The notes under the pieces were generated by a model. It was given only the letters and a program-made list of their open reading frames with translations, was not told where the DNA came from and made no database searches. Both the position numbers and the translations under genes were made by a program. Of a DNA stretch of 44,131 nt, positions 28,332 through 38,126 are shown in pieces. The stretch comes from Betaproteobacteria bacterium. GTDB lineage: Bacteria; Pseudomonadota; Gammaproteobacteria; Burkholderiales; Burkholderiaceae_E. Location: contig JAGWVN010000020.1 of the NCBI GenBank assembly GCA_018970865.1, forward strand, positions 1 to 44,131, written 5' to 3'. Every line of letters begins with the position of its first letter. Position 1 is the first letter of the stretch.

Positions 28332-30594
28332 TGGCGTCGATCACGGCCCAGGCGGTCATGTTGACGATGCGACGCACCGTGGCCGAGGGCGTGAGGATGT
28401 GCACCGGCCGGGCCGCGCCAAGCAGCACCGGGCCGATGGCGATGTTGTTGCCGGCGGTGGTCTTGAGCAGGTTGTAGGCGATGTTGGCCGCCTCGATCGT
28501 GGGCATCACCAGCAGATTGGCCTCGCCGCTCAGGGTGGAGCGCGGCATCAGGCCGTGCCGGTACTGCGCGTCGAGCGCGGCGTCGCCATGCATCTCGCCG
28601 TCGACCTCGAGGTGCGGGGCGCGCTCGCGCAGCAGGGCGAGGGTCTCGCGCATCATCACCGCGCTGGGGCTGCTCGAGGTGCCGAAGTTGGAGTGCGACA
28701 GCAGCGCCACCTTGGGCAGGATGCCGAAGCGCTGCAGTTCCTCGGCGGCCATCATCGTGATCTCGCACAGCTGCTCGGCGGTGGGCGCGACATTCACATG
28801 GGTGTCCACCAGGGTGATCTGGCGGTTGGGCAGCATGAGCGTGTTCATGGCCGCGTACACCGTGGCGCCGGGGCGCCGCCCGATCACCTGGTCCACATAA
28901 TGCAGGTGCAGGGCATGGGTGCCGAAGGTGCCGCAGATCAGGCCGTCGGCCAGACCCTTGCGCACCAGCATCGCGCCGATCAGCGTGAGGCGCCGGCGCA
29001 TCTCGATCTTGGCGTACTGCGCGGTGACGCCCTTGCGCTCGGTGAGGTGCCAGTACTCGGTCCAGAACTCGCGGTAGCGCTCGTCGAGATCGGGGTTGAT
29101 CACCTCCACATCCACGCCGGGCTTCATGCGCAGGCCGTAGCGGTCGATGCGCCGCGCGATCACCGCCGGCCGGCCCACCAGGATGGGACGGGCGAGCTTC
29201 TCGTCGACCACCACCTGCACCGCGCGCAGCACCCGCTCATCCTCGCCCTCGGCATAGACGATGCGGTTGCGCCGCGCCATCTTGGCCGAGCTGAAGATCG
29301 GCTTCATGAAGCTGCCGGAGTGGTACACGAACTGTTCGAGCTGGGCGCGGTAGGCGTCGAAGTCGGCGATCGGGCGGGTGGCCACGCCGCTGTCGATCGC
29401 GGCCCGGGCCACCGCGGGCGCGATCCGCGCGATCAGCCGCGGATCGAAGGGCTTGGGGATCAGGTACTCGGGGCCGAACTGCATCGGCATCGAGCTGTAG
29501 GCCGCGGCCACCACATCGGAGAGCTCGGCGCGGGCGAGGTCGGCCACCGCGTGCACCGCGGCGATCTCCATCTCACGGGTGATGGTGGTGGCCCCGACAT
29601 CGAGCGCGCCGCGAAAGATGAAGGGGAAGCACAGGACATTGTTGACCTGGTTGGGGTAGTCGGTGCGGCCGGTGGCGATGATCGCGTCGGGGCGCACCGC
29701 CTTGACCTCCTCGGGCATGATCTCGGGCGTGGGATTGGCCAGCGCGAACACCAGCGGACGCGGCGCCATGCGGCTGACCATCGCCGGCTTGAGCACGCCG
29801 GCGGCCGACAGCCCGAGGAACACATCCGCGCCCGCGATGATCTCGTCCAGGGTGCGGGCGTCGGTGGGTTGCGCGAAGCGCTCCTTGTCGGGGTCCATGA
29901 GCTCGGTGCGGCCACGCCACACCACGCCGGCCAGGTCCGACACCCAGATGTTGGCCAGCGGCAGGCCGAGGTCGACCAGCAGGTCGAGACAGGCCAGCGC
30001 CGCGGCCCCCGCGCCGCTGCACACCAGCTTCACCTCGGTGATCGGCTTGCCGACCACGGTGAGCCCGTTGAGCAGGGCGGCGCCGACCACGATGGCGGTG
30101 CCGTGCTGGTCGTCGTGGAAGACCGGAATCTTCATCCGCTCGCGCAGCCGCCGCTCGACATAGAAGCAGTCGGGCGCCTTGATGTCCTCGAGGTTGATGC
30201 CACCGAAGGTGGGCTCGAGCGCGGCAATGTGGTCGACCAGCTTGTCGAGGTCGTTCTCGGCCATCTCGATGTCGAACACATCGATGCCGGCGAACTTCTT
30301 GAAGAGCACCGCCTTGCCCTCCATGACCGGCTTGGCCGCGAGGGGACCGATGTTGCCCAGGCCGAGCACCGCCGTGCCGTTGGTCACCACCGCCACCAGG
30401 TTGCCACGGCTGGTGTAGCGGAAGGCGGCGGCGGGATCGGCCACGATCTCCTCGCAGGCCGCTGCCACGCCGGGCGAATAGGCCAGGGCGAGGTCACGCT
30501 GGTTGACCAGCTGCTTGGTGGGCGCGATGGAGATCTTGCCGGGGCGGCCCTGCTGGTGATATTCGAGGGCGGCCTTGCGGAATTGCGGATCCAT
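28318..30594 (-). CDS. maeB: NADP-dependent malic enzyme with phosphotransacetylase-like domain
   Basis: A 758-residue two-domain protein. Residues about 1-420 are the malic enzyme, with [31 protein letters not shown] and [16 protein letters not shown] as malate, metal and NADP sites. Residues about 430-758 resemble phosphotransacetylase, with [22 protein letters not shown] and LSHSNFGTS; in MaeB proteins this part is regulatory, responding to acetyl-CoA, and is not thought to be active as a transferase. The enzyme decarboxylates malate to pyruvate and makes NADPH. A near-consensus promoter lies about 60 bases upstream. The ribonuclease gene overlaps its stop. Confidence 0.95.
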   Translation of the reverse strand: MDPQFRKAALEYHQQGRPGKISIAPTKQLVNQRDLALAYSPGVAAACEEIVADPAAAFRYTSRGNLVAVVTNGTAVLGLGNIGPLAAKPVMEGKAVLFKKFAGIDVFDIEMAENDLDKLVDHIAALEPTFGGINLEDIKAPDCFYVERRLRERMKIPVFHDDQHGTAIVVGAALLNGLTVVGKPITEVKLVCSGAGAAALACLDLLVDLGLPLANIWVSDLAGVVWRGRTELMDPDKERFAQPTDARTLDEIIAGADVFLGLSAAGVLKPAMVSRMAPRPLVFALANPTPEIMPEEVKAVRPDAIIATGRTDYPNQVNNVLCFPFIFRGALDVGATTITREMEIAAVHAVADLARAELSDVVAAAYSSMPMQFGPEYLIPKPFDPRLIARIAPAVARAAIDSGVATRPIADFDAYRAQLEQFVYHSGSFMKPIFSSAKMARRNRIVYAEGEDERVLRAVQVVVDEKLARPILVGRPAVIARRIDRYGLRMKPGVDVEVINPDLDERYREFWTEYWHLTERKGVTAQYAKIEMRRRLTLIGAMLVRKGLADGLICGTFGTHALHLHYVDQVIGRRPGATVYAAMNTLMLPNRQITLVDTHVNVAPTAEQLCEITMMAAEELQRFGILPKVALLSHSNFGTSSSPSAVMMRETLALLRERAPHLEVDGEMHGDAALDAQYRHGLMPRSTLSGEANLLVMPTIEAANIAYNLLKTTAGNNIAIGPVLLGAARPVHILTPSATVRRIVNMTAWAVIDANAER

Positions 30595-30653
30595 GGCGGA
30601 ATCTCGGTGAGGCGGGCGCGACAGCGGGCCGCGTCGCCGGTGGCGGGAGCCGG

Positions 30654-30683
30654 ATTATCCGCCCGCGCGCCGCGGCCGGACAA
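30654..30683 (-). promoter_or_regulatory. Promoter of maeB-ribonuclease-barstar
   Basis: On the minus strand TTGTCC (30683-30678), an 18-base spacer and GATAAT (30659-30654) make a sigma-70-like promoter, placing the transcript start about 50 bases before the maeB ATG. Confidence 0.55.
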
Positions 30684-30701
30684 CGCCGATCCCGGTTCAA
30701 G

Positions 30702-30726
30702 GGGTTTTGCACGCAACGCAAAGCCC
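30702..30726. repeat. Inverted repeat in the maeB/SDR divergent gap
   Basis: GGGTTTTGC and GCAAAGCCC flank a 7-base loop (ACGCAAC): a 9-bp stem with one G-T pair. It lies just upstream of the maeB promoter and could be an operator or a chance hairpin. The rest of the 248-base gap shows nothing else convincing. Confidence 0.35.
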
Positions 30727-30842
30727 GCCGTCCGAGTCCGCCGCGCCCGGCCCCTGAGGCCGCACCCGTGACGCAAGCCCCTGCGCGGCTGAGCGATACT
30801 CGCGGCTTTCCATCCATGGCGGGCCTGCCGGCCCGGATCCTC

Positions 30843-31571
30843 ATGACGAACCGATTGCTCGTCCTCAGCGGCGGCTCGCGCGGCCTGGGCCTCGCGCTGG
30901 CCAGCCAGTACCGGGCGCTGGGCTGGGAAGTGCTGGAGTTCTCCCGCTCGGCCCCCCATCCCTGGTCGGTGAAGGTCGACCTCTCCGATCCTGGCGCCGC
31001 CGACCCGCTGGTGCGCGCCGCGCTGGCGCCCCTGGCCGCCCGCGCCTGGGACGAGATCCTGCTGGTGGCCAACGCCGGCGTGCTCGCGCCCATGGGCCCG
31101 GTGTCGGGCAAGGACCCGGCGGCGGTGCTGGCCAACATCCACACCAACTATGCCGCGCCCGTGATGTTCATGGCGGCGGCGGTGGCGGCCTTCCAGGGCC
31201 ATGCCTGCCGCAAGACGCTGCTGAACATCTCCTCGGGGGCGGCGCAGCGCAGCCTGCCGGGCTGGTCGCTCTACTGCGGCGCCAAGGCCGGCCTGGAGCA
31301 CTTCGTGCGCACCCTGGCCGTGGAGCAGGCCGCCCTGCCCCACCCGGTGCGGGCGATCAACATCAATCCCGGCGTGATCGACACCGACATGCAGGCCGAC
31401 ATCCGCGCCGCCAGCGCCGAGGACTTCCCGGCGGTGGGCGCCTTCATCCAGCGCAAGAACGCGGGCGAACTGCGCTCGCCCGCGGTGGTGGCCGGGGCGA
31501 TCGCCCGCATGGTGGCCGATGACCGCCTGGAGGGCGGCGCGCGCGCCGCCACCGAGGACTACCTGGGCTGA
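30843..31571 (+). CDS. SDR-family oxidoreductase, sepiapterin/benzil reductase-like
   Basis: A 242-residue short-chain dehydrogenase. The Rossmann motif is SGGSRGLG (residues 9-16), LVANAGVLAPMG is the NNAG-type segment, and the catalytic serine and YxxxK are in NISSGAAQRSLPGWSLYCGAKAGLE-type sequence near residue 150. NPGVIDTDMQADIR follows. The pattern resembles sepiapterin or benzil reductases, which reduce dicarbonyls with NADPH; the substrate is not known. The ATG at 30843 starts right at the fold; upstream frame (from 30768) is discarded. It converges with another SDR gene with a 22-base gap. Confidence 0.85.
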   Translation: MTNRLLVLSGGSRGLGLALASQYRALGWEVLEFSRSAPHPWSVKVDLSDPGAADPLVRAALAPLAARAWDEILLVANAGVLAPMGPVSGKDPAAVLANIHTNYAAPVMFMAAAVAAFQGHACRKTLLNISSGAAQRSLPGWSLYCGAKAGLEHFVRTLAVEQAALPHPVRAININPGVIDTDMQADIRAASAEDFPAVGAFIQRKNAGELRSPAVVAGAIARMVADDRLEGGARAATEDYLG

Positions 31572-31577
31572 ACCGCG

Positions 31578-31591
31578 GCCCGCGCGCGGGC
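31578..31591. terminator. GC-rich palindrome between convergent SDR genes
   Basis: The perfect 14-base palindrome GCCCGCGCGCGGGC fills most of the 22-base gap between two convergent stops. It could form a hairpin in either transcript, but no T-tract follows, so intrinsic termination is doubtful. Confidence 0.3.
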
Positions 31592-31593
31592 GG

Positions 31594-32388
31594 TCAGCGC
31601 GCCGTCCAGCCGCCGTCGATGACCAGCTCGCTGCCGGTCATGAACGAGGAATCGTCCGAGGCCAGGAACAGGATGCCGCGGGCGATGTCCTCGGCCTGGG
31701 CCATGCGCCCGATCGGGTGCGAGCCGGCCATCATCTGGTCGACCTGGCCCGGCGCCACGCCGCGCTCGATCATCGAGGCGGCCACGCCGCGCGCCATGTC
31801 GGTGTCGACGATGCCGGGATGCACCGAGTTGCAGCGGATGCGGTAGCCGAGATGGGCGGCCTCCATGGCGCTCGCCTTGGTGAACAGCCGCACCCCGCCC
31901 TTGCTCATGCAGTAGAGGGCGCTGTTGGCCGAGCCGATCAGGCCGGCGATCGACGAGAGATTGATCACGCTGGCCATCGGCAGATCGGCCGGACGCTGCT
32001 TCATGGCGAGGAAGGCGTGCTTGGTGCCGAGCACGACGCCCTTGAGATTGACATCGAAGAGGCGGTCCATGTCGGCCATGTCGGCGTCCTCGATGCGGCC
32101 GTGGCGGTACAGGCCGGCGTTGTTCACCAGCACATCCAGCCGGCCATGGCGCGCCAGGACATCGGCGACCAGGGCGGCCCACTGCGGCTCGCTGGTGACA
32201 TCGTGGGCGTGGTACTCGGCGCGACCGCCCTCGGCGGTGATCGCCGCCACCAGGGCCTGGCCGTCGGCCGGCCGGATGTCGGTGGCCACCACGATGGCGC
32301 CGGCCTTCGCCAGCAGGCGGGCGCTGGCCGATCCGATGCCACCGGCCGCGCCGGTGACCAGGGCGACCCTGCCGTCGACTCGGTTCAT
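31594..32388 (-). CDS. SDR-family oxidoreductase (3-oxoacyl-ACP reductase/glucose dehydrogenase-like)
   Basis: A 264-residue classical SDR. The cofactor motif is TGAAGGIG (residues 12-19), with D37 region ATDIRPADG pointing to NAD. VLVNNAGLYRHG is the NNAG motif, and the active site is the serine in VINLSSIAGLIG with YCMSK in SALYCMSKGGVRLF. FLASDDSSFMTGSELVIDGGWTAR is the typical C-terminus. The ATG at 32388 has a strong AAGGAGA ribosome binding site 6 bases upstream. It lies 61 bases downstream of the sulfatase gene, so it may belong to that transcript. The substrate is unknown. Confidence 0.87.
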   Translation of the reverse strand: MNRVDGRVALVTGAAGGIGSASARLLAKAGAIVVATDIRPADGQALVAAITAEGGRAEYHAHDVTSEPQWAALVADVLARHGRLDVLVNNAGLYRHGRIEDADMADMDRLFDVNLKGVVLGTKHAFLAMKQRPADLPMASVINLSSIAGLIGSANSALYCMSKGGVRLFTKASAMEAAHLGYRIRCNSVHPGIVDTDMARGVAASMIERGVAPGQVDQMMAGSHPIGRMAQAEDIARGILFLASDDSSFMTGSELVIDGGWTAR

Positions 32389-32449
32389 GCTGTCTCCTTG
32401 GGGTTGATGAGCGGTGAGGGGCTGCGGGCGCGTCGGGCGCAGGCCCGGC

Positions 32450-34060
32450 TCACCACTGCCCGTAGAAGACGCCGGCGCGCCGATGGGCATCGGTGCGCGC
32501 GGCGATGTCGTCGAGGCTGACCGTGGTGCGGCGCTTCAGGCCGAGCGACCATTCACGCAGGCGCTCGCGCATGGCGTCGCGCACGCCCTCGAGGCCGGGA
32601 TCACGGCCGCGGTCGATGAGCTCGCGCGGGTCATCCTGCAGGCAGAAGAGCTGCGGCGGCAGGCCCTGCCAGTGCACGAACTTGTGGGTGGCGGTGCGCA
32701 CCATCCAGGCCCGGCACTCGTCGGGCTGGCGGCCGAGCAGCAGGCGGGCCCGGCGGTAGGCGTAGTCGAGCTCGGAGAAGACCGCCTCGCGCCAGCGCGC
32801 CGGGGCTTGGCCGTCGAGCAGCGGCAGCAGGCTCTCGCCTTCCACCCGGTGGCGGGCCGGCGGCAGGCCCAGCGCCTGCAGCGCGGTGGGCAGCACATCG
32901 ACCGCCTCCACCAGGCGGGACTCGCGCCGGCCCGGCGCGGCCTGACCGGGCGCCGCCACGATCAGCGGCACCCGCTGCACCGCGTCGTGGAAGAGCTCCT
33001 TCTCGCCCAGCCAGTGGTCGCCGAGGTAGTCGCCATGGTCGGCGGTGAAGACCACCAGTGTGTCGTCCCAGCGGCCGGTCTCGGCGAGCACCGACCACAG
33101 GCGGGCGAGATGATCATCGACCTGACGCACCAGGCCCATGTAGGCCGGGCGCACCCGCGACCAGACCTCGTCGCGCGCGAAGTTCACCGACTCCTCGTGG
33201 CGCAGGTAGGCGCCGTAGACCGGGTGCGGGTCGACGCGCTCGCGCGGATCGCGGTGCACCGGCAGCGCATCGCCGGGCTCGTACATCGCGTGATAGGGCG
33301 CCGGCGCCACATAGGGCCAGTGCGGCTTGACCAGCGACAGGTGCAGCGCCCAGGGCGCGTCGCCGGCGGCGCGGATGAAGTCGATGGCGCGGCTCACCGT
33401 GTAGGCGGTCTCGGAGTGCGGCTCGCGCACCCGCGCCGGCAGGTTCACATGGCGCATCTGCCAGCCCGAGGCGCTGCCGCCCTCGGGCGTGGTCACCGAG
33501 ATCACCCAGTCGGTCCAGGGATCGTCGCCGGGGTATCCCTGCGCGCGCAGCCACTGCGCGTAGTCGGCCTGCGGCTCGGCATGGTGGCCGTCATGGCGAA
33601 AGGCCTCGACGAAGCTGCCGCGGGCGAGCAGCTGGCCCAGGCCGCGGTGCTCGTCGAGCCCCAGGCGCGCGAGGCCCGACAGATCGGGCATGACATGGGT
33701 CTTGCCCAGCAGCGACAGCTCGCGGCCGGCGGCGCGCAGGTGATCGCCGAGGGTAAGCTCGGCCACCGACAGCGGCACCCGGTTCCAGGTGGCGCCGTGG
33801 CTGGACACATAGCGGCCGGTGTAGAAGCTCATGCGCGACGGACCGCATACCCCGGACTGCACGAAGGCGTTCTCGAACAGCGTGCCGCGCGCGGCCAGCG
33901 CATCGAGCGCCGGCGTGCGCAGCTTGGGATGGCCGTAGCAGGAGAGGTGATCGGCCCGCAGCTGGTCGCACATCACGAACAGCAGGTTGCGGGCCCGCGG
34001 GGCAGAGCCGCCGGTGGCGGGCGCGGATGAGGGCGCGGGGGCGCTGGGTGGGTGGGCCAT
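32450..34060 (-). CDS. Sulfatase / phosphonate monoester hydrolase-like enzyme (alkaline phosphatase superfamily)
   Basis: A 536-residue hydrolase. After a 22-residue Pro/Ala/Ser-rich start, NLLFVMCDQLRADH gives the metal residues D32 and Q33. The nucleophile is C72 in SGVCGPSRMSFYTGRY, a CxPSR motif, so the cysteine should be converted to formylglycine. FTADHGDYLGDHWLGEKEL near residue 330 supplies further metal ligands. The segments KPHWPYVAPAPYHAMYEPGD and the C-terminal WSLGLKRRTT resemble Rhizobium/Burkholderia phosphonate monoester hydrolases, which act on phosphonate, phosphate and sulfate esters. No secretion signal is seen, so cytoplasmic. No maturase gene is in view. It is 42 bases downstream of the FAD dehydrogenase gene. 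Confidence 0.85.
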   Translation of the reverse strand: MAHPPSAPAPSSAPATGGSAPRARNLLFVMCDQLRADHLSCYGHPKLRTPALDALAARGTLFENAFVQSGVCGPSRMSFYTGRYVSSHGATWNRVPLSVAELTLGDHLRAAGRELSLLGKTHVMPDLSGLARLGLDEHRGLGQLLARGSFVEAFRHDGHHAEPQADYAQWLRAQGYPGDDPWTDWVISVTTPEGGSASGWQMRHVNLPARVREPHSETAYTVSRAIDFIRAAGDAPWALHLSLVKPHWPYVAPAPYHAMYEPGDALPVHRDPRERVDPHPVYGAYLRHEESVNFARDEVWSRVRPAYMGLVRQVDDHLARLWSVLAETGRWDDTLVVFTADHGDYLGDHWLGEKELFHDAVQRVPLIVAAPGQAAPGRRESRLVEAVDVLPTALQALGLPPARHRVEGESLLPLLDGQAPARWREAVFSELDYAYRRARLLLGRQPDECRAWMVRTATHKFVHWQGLPPQLFCLQDDPRELIDRGRDPGLEGVRDAMRERLREWSLGLKRRTTVSLDDIAARTDAHRRAGVFYGQW

Positions 34061-34102
34061 GGTCGGCGGCGTCGCGTGACGCGCCGATCATAGCCTCGCG
34101 GC

Positions 34103-37100
34103 TCAGCCGCCCGGCGCGGTGGCGGGCAGCGCCATCTCGAGAATGCGTGCGACATGCAGGGGCTCGCGCTGCGCCCCGTCGCTGATCTGGTGCCGGCAGC
34201 TGGTGCCATCGGCCACGATCAGGGTGTCGGCCGAGGCCGCGCGCACCGCCGGCAGCAGCGCCGCCTCGGCCATCGCCATCGAGATCTCGCGGTGCTCGGC
34301 CTCGTAGCCGAAGGCGCCGGCCATGCCGCAGCAGCTCGACTCGACGGCGCTCGCCTGCAGGCCGGGCACCCAGCCGAGCACCTGCATCACCGGCGAAAAG
34401 GCGTCGAAGGCCTTCTGGTGGCAGTGGCCGTGCACCAGCGCGCGCGTGGCGCCGATCGGCGAGAACGCGAGCTGCCAGCGGCCGGCGCGCTGCTCGCGCA
34501 CCAGGAACTCCTCGAGCAGGAAGGCGGCGTCGGCCAGGCGCCGCGCCGGCTCGCCCAGCCCGAAGGCGAGGAACTCGTCGCGCAGGGTGAGCAGGCAGGA
34601 GGGCTCGAGGCCCACCACCACGCCGCCGCGCTCGAGATGCGGCGCAAGCGCGGCGAGCACGCGTCTCGCCTGGTCGCGGGCCTGCGCCACCCGTCCCGCC
34701 GACAGCAGGGTGCGGCCGCAGCACAGCGGGGCGCGGTCGGGATCGTCGGGCAGGGGCATGGCTGGCGTCACCTGATAGCCGGCGGCCTGCAGCACCCGCT
34801 GCGCCGCGCGCAGGTTCTCGGGCTCGAAGTGGTTGGAGAAGGTGTCGGCCCAGAGCAGCACCGGCGGGCGATCCCGTTTCTCGGCAACGGCCGCGCCTGC
34901 GTCGGCAGCTCGCGACAGGCCCTGCGACGCGACGGGCGACGCGGCCGCGGCCCCGGCCGCTGCGCCCCCCTCACGACGCGCCTGCGCGAGATAGCTGCGC
35001 GAGCGCCAGCGCGGCAGGCTGCGTTGCGCCGAGATGCCGAGCAGGCGCTCGCCGAGGCGGGCCAGCAGCGGGCTGCGGTTGCGCAGGTTGAGCAGCGGCG
35101 CGAAGCGCGCGGCCATCGGCGCGTAGCGCGGCAGGAAGGCCACCAGGCGCTCGCGCAGGCTCAGGCCGTGGCGCTGCTGCCAGTGGTGCAGGAACTCGAT
35201 TTTCATGCGGGCCATGTCGACGCCGGTGGGGCAGTCGCGGCGACAGCCCTTGCAGCTCACGCACAGGCTCAGGGTCTCGCGCATCGCCGGCGAGGTGAGC
35301 GCGTCGGGGCCGAGCTGCCCGGACAGCGCCAGCCGCAGGGTGTTGGCGCGGCCGCGAACGCCGTGGCGCTCGTCGCGGGTGACCCGCCAGCTCGGGCACA
35401 TGGTGCCGGCGTCGAACTTGCGGCAGTGGCCGTTGTTGTTGCACATCTCGACCGCCTTGGCGAAGCCGCCGCTGGGGTCGCCGCCGCTGCCGGGCTCGCC
35501 CACCTGCTCGGTGACCGGATCGGCCTTCACATTCCAGGCCGACCAGTCGAGCGCGGTGGTCAGCGGCCGGGCCTGATAGCCGGGCGGGAAGCGGAACAGC
35601 CGCTCCTCGTCCATGCGGGTGGCGCGCACGATCTTGCCGGGGTTCATCAGCCCCTGCGGGTCGAAGAGATCCTTCAGTTCCTCGAAGGCGCGGGTGAGGC
35701 GCGGGCCGAACTGCCAGGCAACCCACTCGCTGCGCACCAGGCCGTCACCGTGCTCGCCGGAGAAAGCCCCCTTGTAGCGGCGCACCAGCGCCGCGGCCTC
35801 CTCGGCGATCGCGCGCATCTTGCGGGCGTCGCCCGCCCGCATGTCGAGGATCGGCCGCACATGCAGCGTGCCCACCGAGGCGTGGGCGTACCAGGTGCCG
35901 CGGGTGCCGTGGCGGGCGAAGACCTCGGTCAGGCGCGCGGTGTACTCGGCCAGGTGCTCGAGCGGCACCGCGCAGTCTTCGATGAAGCTCACCGGTTTGC
36001 CGTCACCGCGCAGCGACATCATGATGTTCAGGCCGGCCTTGCGGACCTCCCAGAGCGCCTTCTGCGGCTTTTCATCGGGCATGGCCACCACCGAGCGCGG
36101 CAGGCCGAGATCGGCCATCAGCGCTTCCAGGTGCGCCAGACGACGCAACAGGGCGGCGCGATCCTCGCCCGCGAACTCCACCAGCAGGATCGCCTCGGGC
36201 TGGCCGATCAGCGCGGTCTCGATCACCGGCCGGAACACCGGATTGGCGCGGGCCAGCTCGATCATGGTGCGGTCCACCAGCTCGACCGCCACCGGGCCGA
36301 GCGTCACCAGGTGCTGCGCGCTGTCCATCGCCTGGTGGAAGCTCGGGAAGTTGACCACCCCCAGCACCTTGTGCGCGGGCAGCGGCGCGAGCTTCAGGTG
36401 CAGCCGACGGAACCAGGCGAGCGTGCCCTCGGAGCCAACCAGCAGGTGGGCGAGGTTGACCGAGCCGTCAGGGGTGTAGGGCCGTTCCGAGCGCGGATGA
36501 AAGACATCGAGGTTGTAGCCGCCCACCCGGCGCATCACGGTGGGCCACTGCCGCTCGATCTCGTCGCGTTCGCGGGCGCCCAGCTCGAAGAGCGAGGAGA
36601 CCAGCGACGCGGTGCGCGACGAGCGCATCGGGCGCGCGGCATCGGCGCCAAAGGGCCCGAAATATTCCTGCGTGCCGTCGGCCAGCACCGCGTCGATGCC
36701 CAGCACATTGTGGACCATGTTGCCGTAGGCGATCGAGCGCGAGCCACAGGAGTTGTTGCCGGCCATGCCGCCCAGGGTGGCCTGGGCCGAGGTGGAGACA
36801 TCCACCGGAAACCACAGCCCGTGCGGCTTGAGGAAGGCATTGAGCTGGTCGAGCACCACCCCGGGCTGGACCTCGACCGTGGCGGCGGCCTTGTCGAAGG
36901 CGGTGATCTGGTTCAGCCGCGGGCTGGCATCGATGACCAGGGCCTCGCCCACGGTCTGGCCGCACTGGCTGGTGCCGGCGCCGCGGGGCAGGATGGCGGT
37001 GCCGGTCTCGCGGGCAAGGTCGATGGCGGCGAGCGCATCGGCCTCGTCGGCGGGCACCACCACGCCCACCGGCTGCACCTGGTAGATCGACGCGTCGGTG

Positions 37101-37228
37101 GCATAGCGGCCGCGCGAGGCGGCGTCGAACATGACCTGACCGCGCAGCACCCGACGCAGCCGCTGGGCGAGGCGGCTGCGCTCGAGCGCGGGCGCGGACA
37201 CCGGCCGCGCTGCCGGCAGCGCGCTCAC
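34103..37228 (-). CDS. YdiJ-type FAD-linked oxidase/dehydrogenase with Fe-S and CCG domains
   Basis: A 1041-residue flavoprotein, near the 1018 residues of E. coli YdiJ. Residues about 45-215 are the FAD-binding PCMH domain, with PRGAGTSQCGQTVG and GGMAGNNSCGSRS. The FAD oxidase C-terminal domain runs to about 560 and includes GEHGDGLVRSEW and GLMNPGKIV. Fe-S ligands follow: C596, C602 and C611 (CNNNGHC...MC), then C656, C659, C662, C666 in the ferredoxin pattern CVSCKGCRRDC. Two CCG motifs (PLCCGR near 837, SSCCGMAG near 964) resemble heterodisulphide reductase and glycolate oxidase GlcF. Such enzymes oxidise D-2-hydroxyacids (lactate, 2-hydroxyglutarate) and pass electrons to quinone or other carriers. 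The start is GTG, overlapping the gntR stop (GTGA). Confidence 0.88.
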   Translation of the reverse strand: MSALPAARPVSAPALERSRLAQRLRRVLRGQVMFDAASRGRYATDASIYQVQPVGVVVPADEADALAAIDLARETGTAILPRGAGTSQCGQTVGEALVIDASPRLNQITAFDKAAATVEVQPGVVLDQLNAFLKPHGLWFPVDVSTSAQATLGGMAGNNSCGSRSIAYGNMVHNVLGIDAVLADGTQEYFGPFGADAARPMRSSRTASLVSSLFELGARERDEIERQWPTVMRRVGGYNLDVFHPRSERPYTPDGSVNLAHLLVGSEGTLAWFRRLHLKLAPLPAHKVLGVVNFPSFHQAMDSAQHLVTLGPVAVELVDRTMIELARANPVFRPVIETALIGQPEAILLVEFAGEDRAALLRRLAHLEALMADLGLPRSVVAMPDEKPQKALWEVRKAGLNIMMSLRGDGKPVSFIEDCAVPLEHLAEYTARLTEVFARHGTRGTWYAHASVGTLHVRPILDMRAGDARKMRAIAEEAAALVRRYKGAFSGEHGDGLVRSEWVAWQFGPRLTRAFEELKDLFDPQGLMNPGKIVRATRMDEERLFRFPPGYQARPLTTALDWSAWNVKADPVTEQVGEPGSGGDPSGGFAKAVEMCNNNGHCRKFDAGTMCPSWRVTRDERHGVRGRANTLRLALSGQLGPDALTSPAMRETLSLCVSCKGCRRDCPTGVDMARMKIEFLHHWQQRHGLSLRERLVAFLPRYAPMAARFAPLLNLRNRSPLLARLGERLLGISAQRSLPRWRSRSYLAQARREGGAAAGAAAASPVASQGLSRAADAGAAVAEKRDRPPVLLWADTFSNHFEPENLRAAQRVLQAAGYQVTPAMPLPDDPDRAPLCCGRTLLSAGRVAQARDQARRVLAALAPHLERGGVVVGLEPSCLLTLRDEFLAFGLGEPARRLADAAFLLEEFLVREQRAGRWQLAFSPIGATRALVHGHCHQKAFDAFSPVMQVLGWVPGLQASAVESSCCGMAGAFGYEAEHREISMAMAEAALLPAVRAASADTLIVADGTSCRHQISDGAQREPLHVARILEMALPATAPGG

Positions 37229-38061
37229 GAGACCCGCTCCGGCTGTTCTCCGGACCGCGCGCCCGTCCGCGCCCCCGCCGGTTCGCCGGTCTGCGCCGGC
37301 GCCATCAGCGACGCGGACTCGCCCTCCGGCCCGAGCGACTCGAGCACCGCGTCGAGCTTGCTGCGCAGGTGCTGCTCAAGCAGGCGCCGCAGGCCGGCCG
37401 CATCGCGGCTGGCCAGCGCCTCGAGCATGCGCTGATGCTCGGCGACCGCCGCGTCCCAGCGGGCCCGGTTGAAGTTCGACCGGAAGCGCAGGTGCTGGAT
37501 GCGCAGGTTCACGCTGTCATAGGTCTGGGTGAGCATGGGATTGCGCGCGCAGCGGTTGATGGCCTCGTGGATGGCCCGGTTGACCCGGTAGTAGCCAGGC
37601 AGATCGGCTCGCGCATGAGCGGCGAGCATCTCGAAATGGAGCGCGCGGATCTCGCGCAGCTGCGCTTCGTCGCGCCGCAGCGCGGCCAGCTCGCCCGAGA
37701 GTCCCTCGAGCGCAGCCATCAGCTCGAAGAGGTGGCGGACATCGTCGGCCGAGGGCGCGGCCACCGAGGCGCCGCGGTTCGGATGCAGATCGACCAGGCG
37801 CTGCGCGGCCAGCACCTTCAGCGCCTCGCGCAGCGGGGTGCGCGACACCCCGAGAGACTGGCAGAGCACCCGCTCGTTGAGACGCGAGCCGGCCGGCAGC
37901 CGCCCCTCGGTGATCCAGTCACGCAGACGATCGGCGACCTCCTCGTGCAGCGGGCGTCGGCCGATCGGCCCGACCGGCGCGGCCAGTCCGGCCGCAGGCA
38001 CCGGCGACGGTTCGGCCGCCGGGAGTGCGGAATCAGCGTGCGTGGTGAGCGGTGGTTGCAT
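37225..38061 (-). CDS. GntR-family transcriptional regulator, FadR subfamily
   Basis: A 278-residue regulator if started at 38061. The winged helix spans about residues 35-100: LHEEVADRLRDWITEGRLPAGSRLNE and SLGVSRTPLREALKVLAAQRLV are the classic GntR segments. The all-helical FCD ligand domain follows, with histidines in HFEMLAAH, NRAIHEAI and LEQHLRSK that could hold a metal and a carboxylate ligand. The first 34 residues and the last 35 are low-complexity. An alternative ATG at 38193 adds 44 residues, but a promoter candidate lies between the two. It overlaps the YdiJ-like gene and is divergent from the aminotransferase gene; two palindromes near both starts suggest it controls both sides. 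Confidence 0.88.
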   Translation of the reverse strand: MQPPLTTHADSALPAAEPSPVPAAGLAAPVGPIGRRPLHEEVADRLRDWITEGRLPAGSRLNERVLCQSLGVSRTPLREALKVLAAQRLVDLHPNRGASVAAPSADDVRHLFELMAALEGLSGELAALRRDEAQLREIRALHFEMLAAHARADLPGYYRVNRAIHEAINRCARNPMLTQTYDSVNLRIQHLRFRSNFNRARWDAAVAEHQRMLEALASRDAAGLRRLLEQHLRSKLDAVLESLGPEGESASLMAPAQTGEPAGARTGARSGEQPERVS

Positions 38062-38065
38062 GCAA
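38056..38065. promoter_or_regulatory. Palindrome TTGCATGCAA, putative GntR operator 1
   Basis: A perfect 10-bp palindrome covers the gntR start codon at 38061. It shares TTGCATRCAA with the palindrome 132 bp away. GntR/FadR-type regulators bind short palindromes of this kind, so autoregulation is plausible. Confidence 0.55.
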
Positions 38066-38126
38066 AACAGCTCTTGCAAGGACTCTTGGGCGAAGCGCCG
38101 GGCGCTCGACCGAGACGCAGTGTCAG

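Noticed and set aside
28093-30771. 892-codon plus-strand frame opposite maeB
   Set aside because: Shadow of maeB; no motifs, no ribosome binding site.
34154-37435. 1093-codon open frame on the plus strand opposite the YdiJ-like gene
   Set aside because: It is rich in His, Gln, Gly and Arg, has no recognisable fold, and mirrors third-position GC bias of the real gene on the other strand.
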